From JADJOM01 sp963817435 (GTDB taxonomy: Bacteria; Gemmatimonadota; Gemmatimonadetes; Gemmatimonadales; GWC2-71-9), in NCBI GenBank assembly GCA_963817435.1, contig CAWFNY010000002.1:1-64000 (forward strand): a stretch of 64,000 nt of DNA, read 5' to 3'. Made by a program: the position numbers and the translations under genes. This document shows positions 44,384 to 52,617 of the stretch, piece after piece. Positions within the stretch are counted from its first letter, which is position 1; each line of letters starts with the position of its first letter. The notes under the pieces were generated by a model, which saw nothing but the letters and a program-made list of their open reading frames with translations, had not been told where the DNA came from and did no database searches.

Positions 44384-45441
44384 CACATCCCTCCCTTGAC
44401 CGCATTGAAGACGTACCCAACGATAAGAATGCCGGTGGCGACGACCCCCGCGAACGTCAGGATGAGCGGGAGTTTCATCGCCTTGCGGAGAATGACCATC
44501 TCGGGAAGGGAGAGCGCGATCACGCTCATCATGAACGCCAGTACGGTGCCCAGCGCCGCCCCCTTGCTGAGGAGGGCCTCCACCACCGGCAGAATGCCGG
44601 CCGCATTGGAGTACATGGGGACCCCCACGAGCACGGCGGCCGGCACCGACCACCAGGCATCCCGTCCCATGATGCGGGCCATGAACTGCTCCGGCACGTA
44701 GCCGTGGATCAGCGCCCCCACCGCGATTCCCGCGAGGAGGAACGGCCACACCCGGCCGACGATCTCGCGGACGTTCTGCCACCCATTCGCCAGCCGCTCC
44801 GCCCAGCAGAGCGGCGTGCCGGCCGGCGCGGCGGACTCGCTGCGGAGCGCCTGCACCCAGTCCTCGAGATACCGCTCCATGCCCAGTCGCCCGATCAGCA
44901 GACCCGCGAGTATGGCCACGGCGAGCCCCAATGCGAGGTAGAGCAGCGCCACCTTCCAGCCGAAGAGGCTGAAGAGCAGCGCCAGCGCCACTTCATTGAC
45001 CATCGGCGCACTGATCAGAAAGGAGAACGTCACCCCGAGCGGCACCCCGGCCGAGAGCAGACCGAGGAAGAGCGGCACCGCCGAGCAGGAACAGAATGGC
45101 GTCACGATGCCGAGTCCGGCGGCCAGGATGTTCCCGATTCCCTCGCGGCGCCCGGCCAGCACCGCCCGGGTACGCTCCGGGGAGAAGAAGGTGTGCACCA
45201 CCCCCATCACGAACACCACCAGCACGAGGAGAAGCAGAACCTTGGGCGCGTCGTACAGGAAGAACCGGAGAGACTCGCCCGAAGCCCCGGCGGGGTCGAA
45301 ACCGAGCGAACCAACGGCCCAATCGGCGAAGCGCGGCAGCTGGCGATACACCACGACCCAGCTCACCAGCGCCAGGGGAAGCCCCCAGCGCCAGGCGCCG
45401 AGCGATTTCGGTTCGAATGGGCTCTGCAGCGTGGTGGTCAT
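44383..45441 (-). CDS. arsP: ArsP-like permease (DUF318)
   Basis: Inner-membrane permease, 352 residues, with about eight helices. The two internally repeated family motifs are visible: GIVTPFCSCSAVPLFLGLLS with adjacent cysteines and FLISAPMVNEVALALLFSLF in the first half, and VLVGVPMYSNAAGILPVVEA in the second. ArsP exports trivalent organoarsenicals in characterised cases. Presence of arsM in the same operon, which makes methylated arsenicals, fits that use. The general permease family also includes proteins of unknown role, so the name is inferred from context. Confidence 0.82.
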   Translation of the reverse strand: MTTTLQSPFEPKSLGAWRWGLPLALVSWVVVYRQLPRFADWAVGSLGFDPAGASGESLRFFLYDAPKVLLLLVLVVFVMGVVHTFFSPERTRAVLAGRREGIGNILAAGLGIVTPFCSCSAVPLFLGLLSAGVPLGVTFSFLISAPMVNEVALALLFSLFGWKVALLYLALGLAVAILAGLLIGRLGMERYLEDWVQALRSESAAPAGTPLCWAERLANGWQNVREIVGRVWPFLLAGIAVGALIHGYVPEQFMARIMGRDAWWSVPAAVLVGVPMYSNAAGILPVVEALLSKGAALGTVLAFMMSVIALSLPEMVILRKAMKLPLILTFAGVVATGILIVGYVFNAVKGGM

Positions 45442-45455
45442 TGGGCCTCGCTCTC

Positions 45456-45944
45456 CTACTGTTCGCCGATCCGCCGGACCTGCATTTCGAGTGTCAGTCG
45501 CTCGAGCTTCTCGATCGGCAGCGCCAGCAGCAGGTCGATCCGCCGACCGAGGACCATCATGGTGTCCCGGAAGGCGCGGAGTTTCGTTTCATCGTCGCCC
45601 TCGACCTCGGCGGGGTCGGGCATTCCCCAGTGCGCCAGGATCGGAGTGCCGGGAAAGATCGGGCAGGCTTCCTTCGCACGGTCGCAGACCGTGATGACGA
45701 AATCCCATCGCTGCTGATCCAGACCCTCGAGCCCCTTCGGCGTCTTTCCCTCCCACGGGATCCCCGCCTCCGCCAGCACCCGGACGGCGAAGGGGTTCAC
45801 CCGTGACGCGGGCTTCGATCCGGCGCTCACGACATCGAAGCGGTCCGCGCCCTTGCGCGCCAGCAGCGCTTCGGCGATCTGGCTGCGGGCAGAGTTGCCG
45901 GTGCAGAGGACCAGCACGCGGAAGCGACGGGAGGAGTTGGACAT
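45456..45944 (-). CDS. arsC: Arsenate reductase, thioredoxin-linked (low-molecular-weight phosphatase type)
   Basis: Reduces arsenate to arsenite. A 162-residue protein of the LMW protein-tyrosine-phosphatase fold: the P-loop CTGNSARSQIAEALL near the N-terminus gives the nucleophilic Cys and Arg, and VITVCDRAKEACPIFPG contributes the second and third cysteines of the disulfide cascade. PILAHWGMPDPAEVEG is the characteristic Asp loop. The ATG at 45944 begins the family N-terminus; the open frame continues upstream as non-coding sequence. It follows acr3 by 17 bases. Confidence 0.9.
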   Translation of the reverse strand: MSNSSRRFRVLVLCTGNSARSQIAEALLARKGADRFDVVSAGSKPASRVNPFAVRVLAEAGIPWEGKTPKGLEGLDQQRWDFVITVCDRAKEACPIFPGTPILAHWGMPDPAEVEGDDETKLRAFRDTMMVLGRRIDLLLALPIEKLERLTLEMQVRRIGEQ

Positions 45945-45961
45945 GGCCGATGGCGTGGGGG

Positions 45962-47050
45962 TCAGGTGACGAGGGAGGCGGGTTCGCCGGGAAAGAAGCG
46001 GCGCGCCCAGAGCGAGACGTATACCAGCCCGACCAGGGCCGGCACTTCGATGAGGGGGCCGATCACCGCCGCCAGTGCCTCGCCGGAAGCGATCCCGAAG
46101 GTTCCGATCGCCACCGCAATCGCGAGTTCGAAGTTGTTGCCCGTCGCGGTGAAGGAGAGCGCGGCGGTCTCCGTGTAGGAGAATCCGAGCTTGCGCGAGA
46201 GCGTGAAGGCGAACCCGAACATCAGGGCGAAATACGCCAGCAGCGGGATGGCCACGCGCAGTACCTCGACCGGGCGGTCGATCAGGCGATTCCCCTGCAT
46301 GGCGAACATCAGCACGATCGTGTAGAGCAGGCCCAGCAGCGCCGTCGGCCCGATTTTCGGGAGAAACCGCCGCTCGTACCATTCGACGCCCCGCCGGCGC
46401 ACCAGCAGGGTGCGGGTCAGATAGCCGGCGATCAGCGGAATGCCCAGGAAGATGAGCACGCTCCGGGCGATCATTCCCATGGAGATGTCGATCGCGGTTC
46501 CGGTGGCTCCCAGCCAGCCCGGCACCACCGCCAGGAAGAAGTATCCGAGCACCGAGTAGGTGAGGACCTGGAAGACCGAGTTGAGGGCGACGAGGATCGC
46601 GGCGAGTTCACCGGAACCGCAGGCGAGCGTGTTCCAGATGAGCACCATCGCGATGCAGCGTGCGAGCCCGACGAGAACGAGGCCGTTGCGGTACTCCGGC
46701 AGGTCCGGGAGCAGCAGCCAGGCGAGTCCGAACATCACCACGGGTCCCAGGACCCAGTTGAGAAAGAGCGACGTCCCCAGGAGACGCCGGTTGCCGACAT
46801 GCTCCCCGATCGACTCGTAGCGGACCTTCGCCAGCACCGGGTACATCATCCAGAGCAGCCCGATTCCGATGGGCACCGAGACCCCCGCGACCTTGACGCG
46901 GTCGAGCAGCGCGCCGAGTCCGGGAGCGACGCGCCCCAGCAGCAGCCCGAGTCCCATGGCAGCGAAGATCCAGACCGGCAGGAATCGGTCGAGCAGCGAC
47001 AGCCGCGCCAGCAGTCCGGCCGGCGGGATGGCCGCGTCGGTGGTGGTCAT
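45962..47050 (-). CDS. acr3: Arsenite efflux transporter Acr3
   Basis: Inner-membrane arsenite exporter of the ACR3 (BASS) family, 362 residues and about ten helices. The essential transport Cys is in LVGLARCIAMVLIWN, with the partner Glu region in AIAVAIGTFG and FTATGNNFELAIA. IGLLWMMYPVLAKVRYE is a further family signature. Its ATG overlaps the arsN2 stop by four bases. Confidence 0.93.
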   Translation of the reverse strand: MTTTDAAIPPAGLLARLSLLDRFLPVWIFAAMGLGLLLGRVAPGLGALLDRVKVAGVSVPIGIGLLWMMYPVLAKVRYESIGEHVGNRRLLGTSLFLNWVLGPVVMFGLAWLLLPDLPEYRNGLVLVGLARCIAMVLIWNTLACGSGELAAILVALNSVFQVLTYSVLGYFFLAVVPGWLGATGTAIDISMGMIARSVLIFLGIPLIAGYLTRTLLVRRRGVEWYERRFLPKIGPTALLGLLYTIVLMFAMQGNRLIDRPVEVLRVAIPLLAYFALMFGFAFTLSRKLGFSYTETAALSFTATGNNFELAIAVAIGTFGIASGEALAAVIGPLIEVPALVGLVYVSLWARRFFPGEPASLVT

Positions 47051-47502
47051 CGGACAGCCGCGCCTGCCGCGCCGGGCAGCGGCTTGGTCATGCAGATCGA
47101 CGCCATGCAGAGGGTCGTGAACTGCGCTGTCGCACGGAGCGCGGGTGGGGCCGCTTCCCTCGGGATCTCCGCGAACCCGCGACTCGCGAAGAACGGGCCG
47201 GCGTCGGATGTCAGCAGGTAGAGCACGCCGATCCCGCGCGCAGCGGCGAGGCGCTCGGCCTCGAGCACCAGCGCGGAACCGAGTCCGCTCCGCCGGCGGT
47301 CCGCGCGGACCGCGAGCGACCGCAGCAGACCCACCTCCCCGAAGGGCTGGATCGCGACGATGCCCTCGAGTCCGCGACTGTCGCGCACGCCCAGAAATTG
47401 CGCGCCTCCCGCCGCGAGATCGCTGGTGGGGAGTCCATTCGCCGAGAGCAGCGCGACGACCTCCGGCAGCTCGTCGTCACCGAGCGGCTGGAGGCTGCTC
47501 AT
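47047..47502 (-). CDS. arsN2: Arsenic-resistance GNAT acetyltransferase ArsN2
   Basis: A 151-residue GNAT protein of the ArsN2 type, typically encoded in ars operons. The acetyl-CoA motif is LLRSLAVRADRRRSGLGSAL, followed by LEAERLAAARGIGVLYLLTS and GPFFASRGFAEIPRE. It is predicted to acetylate an arsenic-containing amino acid or similar toxic product, but the substrate of ArsN2 is not settled (ArsN1 acts on phosphinothricin/arsinothricin). The ATG at 47502 overlaps the arsM stop as ATGA. Confidence 0.85.
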   Translation of the reverse strand: MSSLQPLGDDELPEVVALLSANGLPTSDLAAGGAQFLGVRDSRGLEGIVAIQPFGEVGLLRSLAVRADRRRSGLGSALVLEAERLAAARGIGVLYLLTSDAGPFFASRGFAEIPREAAPPALRATAQFTTLCMASICMTKPLPGAAGAAVR

Positions 47503-48350
47503 CGGCCGCCGCCGCAGCAGTCCGGTCCGCAGCCGCACGCCTCCGGCTTCGTCGCACGGATGAATGCGCCCATGACCTTGCCATCGATTTCGGCCGCGAT
47601 CCGGTCGGCATCCATGCCCGCGCTGCGGAGGAATTCGCGGGCATCCTCGGCACGGTACACCCGGGTCGGCTCCACCGAAGCACCGGTGAACCCTGCCCGT
47701 GTCAGGCGGGCGCGATAGTCCGCCTCATCGAGCGCACCGGCCACGCAGCCGGTCCACAGGTTGAGGCTGGCCCGCACCGATTCGGGGATGTCGCCCTGCG
47801 TCACCACATCCGACACCGCGAACCGCCCGCCCGGCCTGAGCACCCGGAAGGCCTCGGCGATGACCCGGTCCTTGTCGGCCGAGAGGTTGATCACGCAGTT
47901 GGAGATGATGACGTCGACGGAACTGTCCGGCAGCGGGATCGATTCGATCTGGCCCTTGAGGAACTCGACGTTGGTGGCCCCGGCCCGCGCCTGGTTGGCC
48001 CGCGCGAGCGCCAGCATCTCGTCGGTCATGTCGAGGCCGTACGCCTTGCCGGTGGGACCCACTCGCCTGGCGGACAGCAGCACATCGATGCCCCCGCCCG
48101 AGCCGAGGTCCAGCACCGTCTCACCGGACCTGAGCTCGGCGAGCGCCGTCGGGTTGCCGCAGCCGAGGGAGGCGAGCAGCGCCTCGGCGGGGAGGCCGTC
48201 GGTCTCGATCGCGTCGTAGAGATTCCGGGTGATCGGGTCCGCGCTGCCGCACGAGCTCCCGGTGCCGCAGCATCCGGCCTTGCTGCCCTGGACGACCTCG
48301 AGCGCGGCCTTGCCGTAGCGCTCCCGAACGATGCTGGTCAGATCCGTCAT
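47499..48350 (-). CDS. arsM: Arsenite S-adenosylmethionine methyltransferase ArsM
   Basis: Methylates trivalent arsenic to volatile or exportable methyl arsenicals. 283 residues. The SAM site is ETVLDLGSGGGIDVLLSARR, with GLDMTDEMLALAR and the ArsM marker DVIISNCVINLSADKDRVI containing one of the As-binding cysteines. A second is in LWTGCVAGALDE. An N-terminal cysteine cluster (AGCCGTGSSCG) and a C-terminal one (CGCGPDCCGG) may add metal-binding capacity. It is preceded by an ArsR-type operator at 48362-48377. Confidence 0.92.
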   Translation of the reverse strand: MTDLTSIVRERYGKAALEVVQGSKAGCCGTGSSCGSADPITRNLYDAIETDGLPAEALLASLGCGNPTALAELRSGETVLDLGSGGGIDVLLSARRVGPTGKAYGLDMTDEMLALARANQARAGATNVEFLKGQIESIPLPDSSVDVIISNCVINLSADKDRVIAEAFRVLRPGGRFAVSDVVTQGDIPESVRASLNLWTGCVAGALDEADYRARLTRAGFTGASVEPTRVYRAEDAREFLRSAGMDADRIAAEIDGKVMGAFIRATKPEACGCGPDCCGGGR

Positions 48351-48361
48351 GACGAAACTCC

Positions 48362-48377
48362 ATCAATAAAAGTTGAT
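48362..48377. promoter_or_regulatory. ArsR operator copy between arsR and arsM
   Basis: ATCAA-TAAAAG-TTGAT: a perfect five-base dyad with a six-base spacer, 12 bases upstream of the arsM start. It has the same half-sites and spacing as the site in front of arsR. The ATCAA-N6-TTGAT form fits known ArsR/SmtB-family sites, and the copy implies a second regulated promoter within the operon. Confidence 0.8.
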
Positions 48378-48402
48378 CAATCTTCGAAAATAAAAGAGCC
48401 TG

Positions 48403-48726
48403 TCAGCAGCAGCGCGCCTTCACGGTACGCACCGCCGCGGCCGTCGAGAGTTCAGCAATCGCTTCGTCGAGCCCGTCCAGGGCACCAGGGACGAGAGAAT
48501 AGTAGGACCACCGCCCCTCCCGACGGTCCTGCACCAGGCCCGCATCCTTGAGGGTACGGAGGTGAAAGGAGAGCCGCGACTGCCCGGCGTCGAGCGCTTC
48601 GGTGAGATCGCACACACACCGCTCACCGTCCCGCAGCATCGCGACCAGGCAGAGACGAGTCTCGTCCGACAAGGCGTGAAAGACCCTGGCGAGGCGAGTG
48701 AGACCGGCGGCAGACGTGACTGGCAT
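48403..48726 (-). CDS. arsR: ArsR-family arsenic-responsive repressor
   Basis: A 107-residue winged-helix repressor that releases DNA on binding As(III). The classic sensor motif is in DGERCVCDLTEAL (Cys-Val-Cys), and extra vicinal cysteines close the protein (KARCC). The recognition helix is AGQSRLSFHLRTLKDAGLV with RREGRWSYYSL as the wing. First gene of the island; an operator lies 12 bases upstream of its start. Confidence 0.93.
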   Translation of the reverse strand: MPVTSAAGLTRLARVFHALSDETRLCLVAMLRDGERCVCDLTEALDAGQSRLSFHLRTLKDAGLVQDRREGRWSYYSLVPGALDGLDEAIAELSTAAAVRTVKARCC

Positions 48727-48737
48727 GGGTTCAACGT

Positions 48738-48753
48738 ATCAAGTTTTCTTGAT
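48738..48753. promoter_or_regulatory. ArsR operator upstream of arsR
   Basis: ATCAA-GTTTTC-TTGAT, a perfect dyad extending to ATCAAG/CTTGAT. It shares half-sites and spacing with the site at 48362-48377. Placement in front of arsR indicates autoregulation. Confidence 0.82.
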
Positions 48754-48779
48754 TTGTCAACAGCACGCGCCCAACCCGG

Positions 48780-49285
48780 CACCTCCATGCGCTGCGGCTG
48801 CTCAATCGACTGGGCTACGGGACAGACGATGCGGCCCCGACCCTCGACCTGGCCTGCAACCCGGTTGGGGCCTCCCTGCCGAGAGCACAGCCGGGACTCG
48901 AGCGGGATTACTGGCGCCAGCTTGGTGACGCCTTCGGCATCCGCTTCGACCGGCTGTACACGATCACCAGCTTGCCCCTCAAGCGCTTCCTGCATGACCT
49001 CGAACGGGAGAGCCGGCTGCAGGAATACATGGCACTGCTTGTCGGACACTTCAATCCGCGGGCCGCCCTCGGCGTGATGTGCCGTTCGCTGGTCTCGGTG
49101 GGGTAAAATGGCGTACGCCAGGACTGCGACGTCGACCAGATGCTGCAGCCTGGGCAGGGCGACTCTGGTCCATCTGGGACATCGGGGACCTGCGGGAACT
49201 CGAATCGGTGCCGATCACCGCCGGCGACCACCGCTATGGCTGCTCCGCCGGCGCGGGGAGCAGCTGCGCCGGCACGCTCGCCTGA
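48780..49285 (+). pseudogene. arsS: Decayed C-terminal remnant of ArsS (arsenosugar radical SAM enzyme)
   Basis: The plus strand encodes HLHALRLLNRLGYG..., then TLDLACNPVGASLPRAQPGL, FGIRFDRLYTITSLPLKRFL and HFNPRAALGVMCRSLVSVG before a stop at 49106. These are C-terminal blocks of ArsS as I recall the family. Homology continues in other frames as NGVRQDCDVDQMLQP and, near 49215-49285, ITAGDHRYGCSAGAGSSCAG, the Cys-rich family ending. The radical-SAM N-terminal half with CxxxCxxC is absent, because the sequence begins directly beside the arsR operator. So the gene is truncated at its 5' end and frameshifted: a genuine remnant of an arsenosugar pathway. Confidence 0.8.
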
Positions 49286-49346
49286 CACTGCCTCCGGCCG
49301 GCGCTTCGGCGGAATCCCCCAGGAACAGCGGGCGGCGAACCGGTGG

Positions 49347-50063
49347 TCAGGCGGAGCCGTCCGCCTGTGACATGCCGCCCGAATCGGGATGAGGCATCGC
49401 CCTCACCCACTCCAGCAGCGCCCGCTGCGATGGCAGCAGCTCCGACTCCACGACCCTGGTCCCCGCAAGAATCATCAGATCGTCCGCGCCATCGACGTCT
49501 GGCATGGCACCGAGCATTGCGACGGCGCCGAGTGGGTGGAATTGGCGAAGAAGCTGGTTCGCGGTGTCCGCGGCACTGTACGGGACGGCCTTCCATGCCT
49601 CCGTCGGGACCGGGGCGCGGCCGCCGAACAGGTAGAATCCGCCATCCAGGGCGCGGCCGAGCACGAACGGCTTGCCCGCCGCGTCGATGGCATCCCGGGC
49701 GTCGCAGAGATGGCGCGCGGTGAGCAGCGGACTGTCAGCGCCGACCATCAGCACCATTTCGTGTGCCTCACGCAATTCGGAGTACACCCGAGCCAGCCGG
49801 CTGCCGAGTCCCCCTTCCCCCTGCCAGACGGTGGCGAAGCTCTGCCACCGCGAGTCGGCGAGCGCCTCCCGCTCGGCGACCGCCCAGTAGGGTGTCAGGT
49901 CTCCACACTCCATCGCCGCCTTGGCCGCGACGGCTTCCACGATGTTCACGGCGCGGCGGTAGAACTCGCGGGCGACGTCGTTCCCCGCTGTCGCGGCGAG
50001 CCGCGTCTTCACCGGCGAAAGTCCCGGCGTCTTCACGAAGATCGCGACCGCGCAGCGTGTCAT
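49347..50063 (-). CDS. DUF2064 / TIGR04282 arsenosugar-type glycosyltransferase
   Basis: A 238-residue GT-A-like protein of the family annotated as arsenosugar biosynthesis glycosyltransferase. It shows CAVAIFVKTPGLSPVKTRLA at the N-terminus, the DxD-like MVLMVGADSPLL, LGRALDGGFYLFGG, and DVDGADDLMIL near the end. In complete pathways it works with ArsS, here only a remnant. The gene itself looks intact. Its arsenic role is inferred from family and neighbours. Confidence 0.82.
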   Translation of the reverse strand: MTRCAVAIFVKTPGLSPVKTRLAATAGNDVAREFYRRAVNIVEAVAAKAAMECGDLTPYWAVAEREALADSRWQSFATVWQGEGGLGSRLARVYSELREAHEMVLMVGADSPLLTARHLCDARDAIDAAGKPFVLGRALDGGFYLFGGRAPVPTEAWKAVPYSAADTANQLLRQFHPLGAVAMLGAMPDVDGADDLMILAGTRVVESELLPSQRALLEWVRAMPHPDSGGMSQADGSA

Positions 50064-50221
50064 TGTTTCTCTCCTTCGCCGTGAGCACGCTCACCCCTCG
50101 ATGGCGTCGGAACGAAGTCGTGGAGGAAATGCGGGCATTGACGGGACAATAGTGGACCGTCCCGCCGGGGGAAATCCTGGCCCTTTGAAGGGTTGTGCAC
50201 CGGAATCCAAACCTTTAGCTT

Positions 50222-50237
50222 GTAACAGCTTAGTTAC
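50222..50237. promoter_or_regulatory. Short dyad in the sphingolipid operon leader
   Basis: GTAAC-AGCTTA-GTTAC, a five-base dyad with a six-base spacer, about 40 bases before the serine palmitoyltransferase start, in an AT-richer patch that probably contains the promoter. Could be an operator; no regulator is adjacent. Confidence 0.35.
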
Positions 50238-50275
50238 CGTAATTGGCGGACCCCGTCTTTGAGGATCGAGGCCTA

Positions 50276-51481
50276 GTGGATACCCAGACCCAAGAGAGCG
50301 TCCAGCTCTTCGAGAAGTGCCGCAGCTTCACCAAGGCACGCGAGATTCAGGCAGCCGGTCTCTATCCGTACTTCAAGCCGATCTCGGACTCCGAAGACAC
50401 CACTGTCGTCATTGAAGGCCAGAAGCGGATCATGCTCGGGTCGAACAATTATCTCGGCCTGACCCATCATCCCAAGGTGCTCGAGGCCGCAGCGCGGGCG
50501 CTGTCGCGTTACGGCTCGGGCTGCACCGGCAGCCGGTTCCTCAATGGCACGCTGGACCTGCACGGCCAGCTCGAAGCCTCGATCGCGGCGTTCCTCGGCA
50601 AGGAGGACTGCCTGGTCTTCTCGACCGGCTACCAGGCGAACCTGGGGCTCATCTCCGGCCTCATTGGCCGGGGCGATCTGGTGTATCTCGACAAGCTGGA
50701 CCATGCGTCGATCGTGGATGGCGCCAAGATGTCGTATGGCGATACCATGCGCTTCAATCACGGCGACCTGGCGAGCCTCGAGCGGATGATCGAGCGTACC
50801 CGCAACAACCGCGGCGCGATGATCGTCGTGGACGGCGTGTACTCGATGGAAGGCGACATCGCGAACGTGCCGGAACTGGTCCGGATCGCGAAGAAGCATG
50901 GCGCCGCGCTGGCGCTCGACGACGCGCACTCGATCGGCGTCCTCGGCCCGAACGGCGAGGGCACGGCCGCACACTTCGGCCTCACAGATGAAGTGGACCT
51001 CATCGCCGGGACCTTCTCCAAGTCGCTCGCCTCGATCGGCGGTTTCGTCGCCGGCAGCGAGAGCGTCATCCACTACCTGAAGCACCACAGCCGGCCGCTC
51101 ATCTTCACGGCCTCACTGCCGCCGGCCAATACCGCGGGCGTCCTCGCGGCCCTCGAAGTCATCCGGGCCGAACCGAATCGCCGGGAGCAGCTGTGGGCCA
51201 ACACCCACCGCCTCCATGCCGGCCTCCGTGGCCTCGGCTACAACATCGGCGAGACCGAGACGCCGATCGTGCCGGTGCTGATCGGCCCGCTCGAGACCAC
51301 TCTCGTCTTCTGGCGCAAGCTGTTCGACGCCGGGGTGTTCACCAACCCGGTCGCGCCACCGGCCGTGCCGCCGTCGCAGTGCCGCCTCCGGACGAGCCTC
51401 ATGGCAACGCACACCGCCGATCAGATCGACTTCTGCATCGAGCAGTTCGGCAAGATCGGACGCGAGCTGGGGGTCATCTGA
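50276..51481 (+). CDS. spt: Serine palmitoyltransferase (alpha-oxoamine synthase)
   Basis: First committed enzyme of sphingolipid synthesis: condenses serine with an acyl-CoA or acyl-ACP to 3-ketosphinganine. A 401-residue PLP enzyme with LGSNNYLGLTHHPKVLEAA, GSGCTGSRFLNGTLDLHGQL, VFSTGYQANLGLISGLIGRG, ALALDDAHSIGVLGPNGEG and the PLP lysine in AGTFSKSLASIGGF. Relatives are KBL and BioF; the operon with an acyltransferase and an SDR reductase points to Spt. GTG 50276 is chosen as start because GAGG lies upstream; a TTG at 50243 is the alternative. The stop overlaps the next gene. Confidence 0.85.
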   Translation: MDTQTQESVQLFEKCRSFTKAREIQAAGLYPYFKPISDSEDTTVVIEGQKRIMLGSNNYLGLTHHPKVLEAAARALSRYGSGCTGSRFLNGTLDLHGQLEASIAAFLGKEDCLVFSTGYQANLGLISGLIGRGDLVYLDKLDHASIVDGAKMSYGDTMRFNHGDLASLERMIERTRNNRGAMIVVDGVYSMEGDIANVPELVRIAKKHGAALALDDAHSIGVLGPNGEGTAAHFGLTDEVDLIAGTFSKSLASIGGFVAGSESVIHYLKHHSRPLIFTASLPPANTAGVLAALEVIRAEPNRREQLWANTHRLHAGLRGLGYNIGETETPIVPVLIGPLETTLVFWRKLFDAGVFTNPVAPPAVPPSQCRLRTSLMATHTADQIDFCIEQFGKIGRELGVI

Positions 51482-52617
51482 CGGCCGAAGTCACCATCCG
51501 GCCCGTGCAGGGCCGGGCCGATCTCGATCGATTCATCGCCTTGCCGTACGATATGCACGCGCGGGACCCGAACTGGGTCCCGCCGTTGCGTATGGACATC
51601 CGCACGCTGCTCGACCGCACGAAGAACCCCTTCTTCGAACACGCCGAAGCCGAGTACTTCCTCGCGGAACGGGGCGGCCGGGTCGTCGGCCGGATCGCGG
51701 CGATCAGCAATCGCCTGCATAACGAGACCCACGCCGACCACGTCGGCTTCTTCGGCTTCTTCGAGTCCCAGTACGACCAGGCGGTCGCCAACGCCCTCTT
51801 CACCGCGGCCGAAGGCTGGCTCCGCGCCAGGGGCCACGATGTCATGCGGGGCCCCGCCTCGTTCTCCGTGAACGACGAGTGCGGCCTGCTGGTGGATGGC
51901 TACGATACGCCGGCTACCCTGATGATGCCGCACAATCCGCCCTACTACGTCCGGCTGATGGACGGAGCCGGATTCAGGAAGGCCAAGGACCTCCTCGTCT
52001 ACCGCGGCGGCTGGATGGCGGAGTACCTGCCGGTGCCCGAGCGCCTGGCCCGCGGCACCGAGCTGCTGCGCAAGCGGCTGGGCATCACGATCCGCCCACT
52101 CAACCTGGCCGACTTCAAGAATGAGGTCGAGCGGATCAAGGTTCTGTACAACAAGTGCTGGGAGAAGAACTGGGGATTCATCCCCATGACGGATCATGAG
52201 ATCGACCACCTGGCCGAGCAGTTCAAGCCGGTGGTGAATGCCGATCTGGTGCCTTTCGCCGAGAAGGACGGCGAGGTGATCGGCTTCGGTCTGGCGCTCC
52301 CTGATCTCAATCAGGTGTTCCAGCGGCATCGCTCCGGCCGCCTCACCCCGGCGGTGATTGCCGATCTGCTGCTCTCGCTGAAGCTCAAGCGGATCCGTCG
52401 CGCGCGCATCCTGCTCCTCGGAGTCATCCCGGAGCTGCGTGGCAAGGGCATCGACGCGATGCTCTACCACTGGATCTGGACCAAGTCTGCGGAGCATCGG
52501 ATCTACTGGGGTGAAGCCGGGTGGATTCTCGAGGACAATCCGGCCATGAATGCCGGCCTGGAGAAGATGGAATTCTCCGTGTACAAGACCTATCGCCTGT
52601 ACGACCGGCCAGTATGA
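51478..52617 (+). CDS. bcerS: GNAT-type N-acyltransferase, probable bacterial ceramide synthase (bCerS)
   Basis: A ~379-residue GNAT-fold protein matching the acyltransferases found in bacterial sphingolipid loci, which N-acylate the long-chain base. Characteristic blocks: FIALPYDMHARDPNWVPPL, FFEHAEAEYFLAERGGRVVG, GFFGFFESQYDQAVANALF, GPASFSVNDECGLLVDGYD and LLGVIPELRGKGIDAMLYHW. No ATG, GTG or TTG precedes the conserved start region TIRPVQGRADLDRF. The best candidate is a CTG at 51478 overlapping the spt stop as CTGA, with a G-run just upstream; an internal GTG at 51505 would cut the conserved N-terminus. The end overlaps the next gene as ATGA. Confidence 0.8.
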   Translation: MTAEVTIRPVQGRADLDRFIALPYDMHARDPNWVPPLRMDIRTLLDRTKNPFFEHAEAEYFLAERGGRVVGRIAAISNRLHNETHADHVGFFGFFESQYDQAVANALFTAAEGWLRARGHDVMRGPASFSVNDECGLLVDGYDTPATLMMPHNPPYYVRLMDGAGFRKAKDLLVYRGGWMAEYLPVPERLARGTELLRKRLGITIRPLNLADFKNEVERIKVLYNKCWEKNWGFIPMTDHEIDHLAEQFKPVVNADLVPFAEKDGEVIGFGLALPDLNQVFQRHRSGRLTPAVIADLLLSLKLKRIRRARILLLGVIPELRGKGIDAMLYHWIWTKSAEHRIYWGEAGWILEDNPAMNAGLEKMEFSVYKTYRLYDRPV

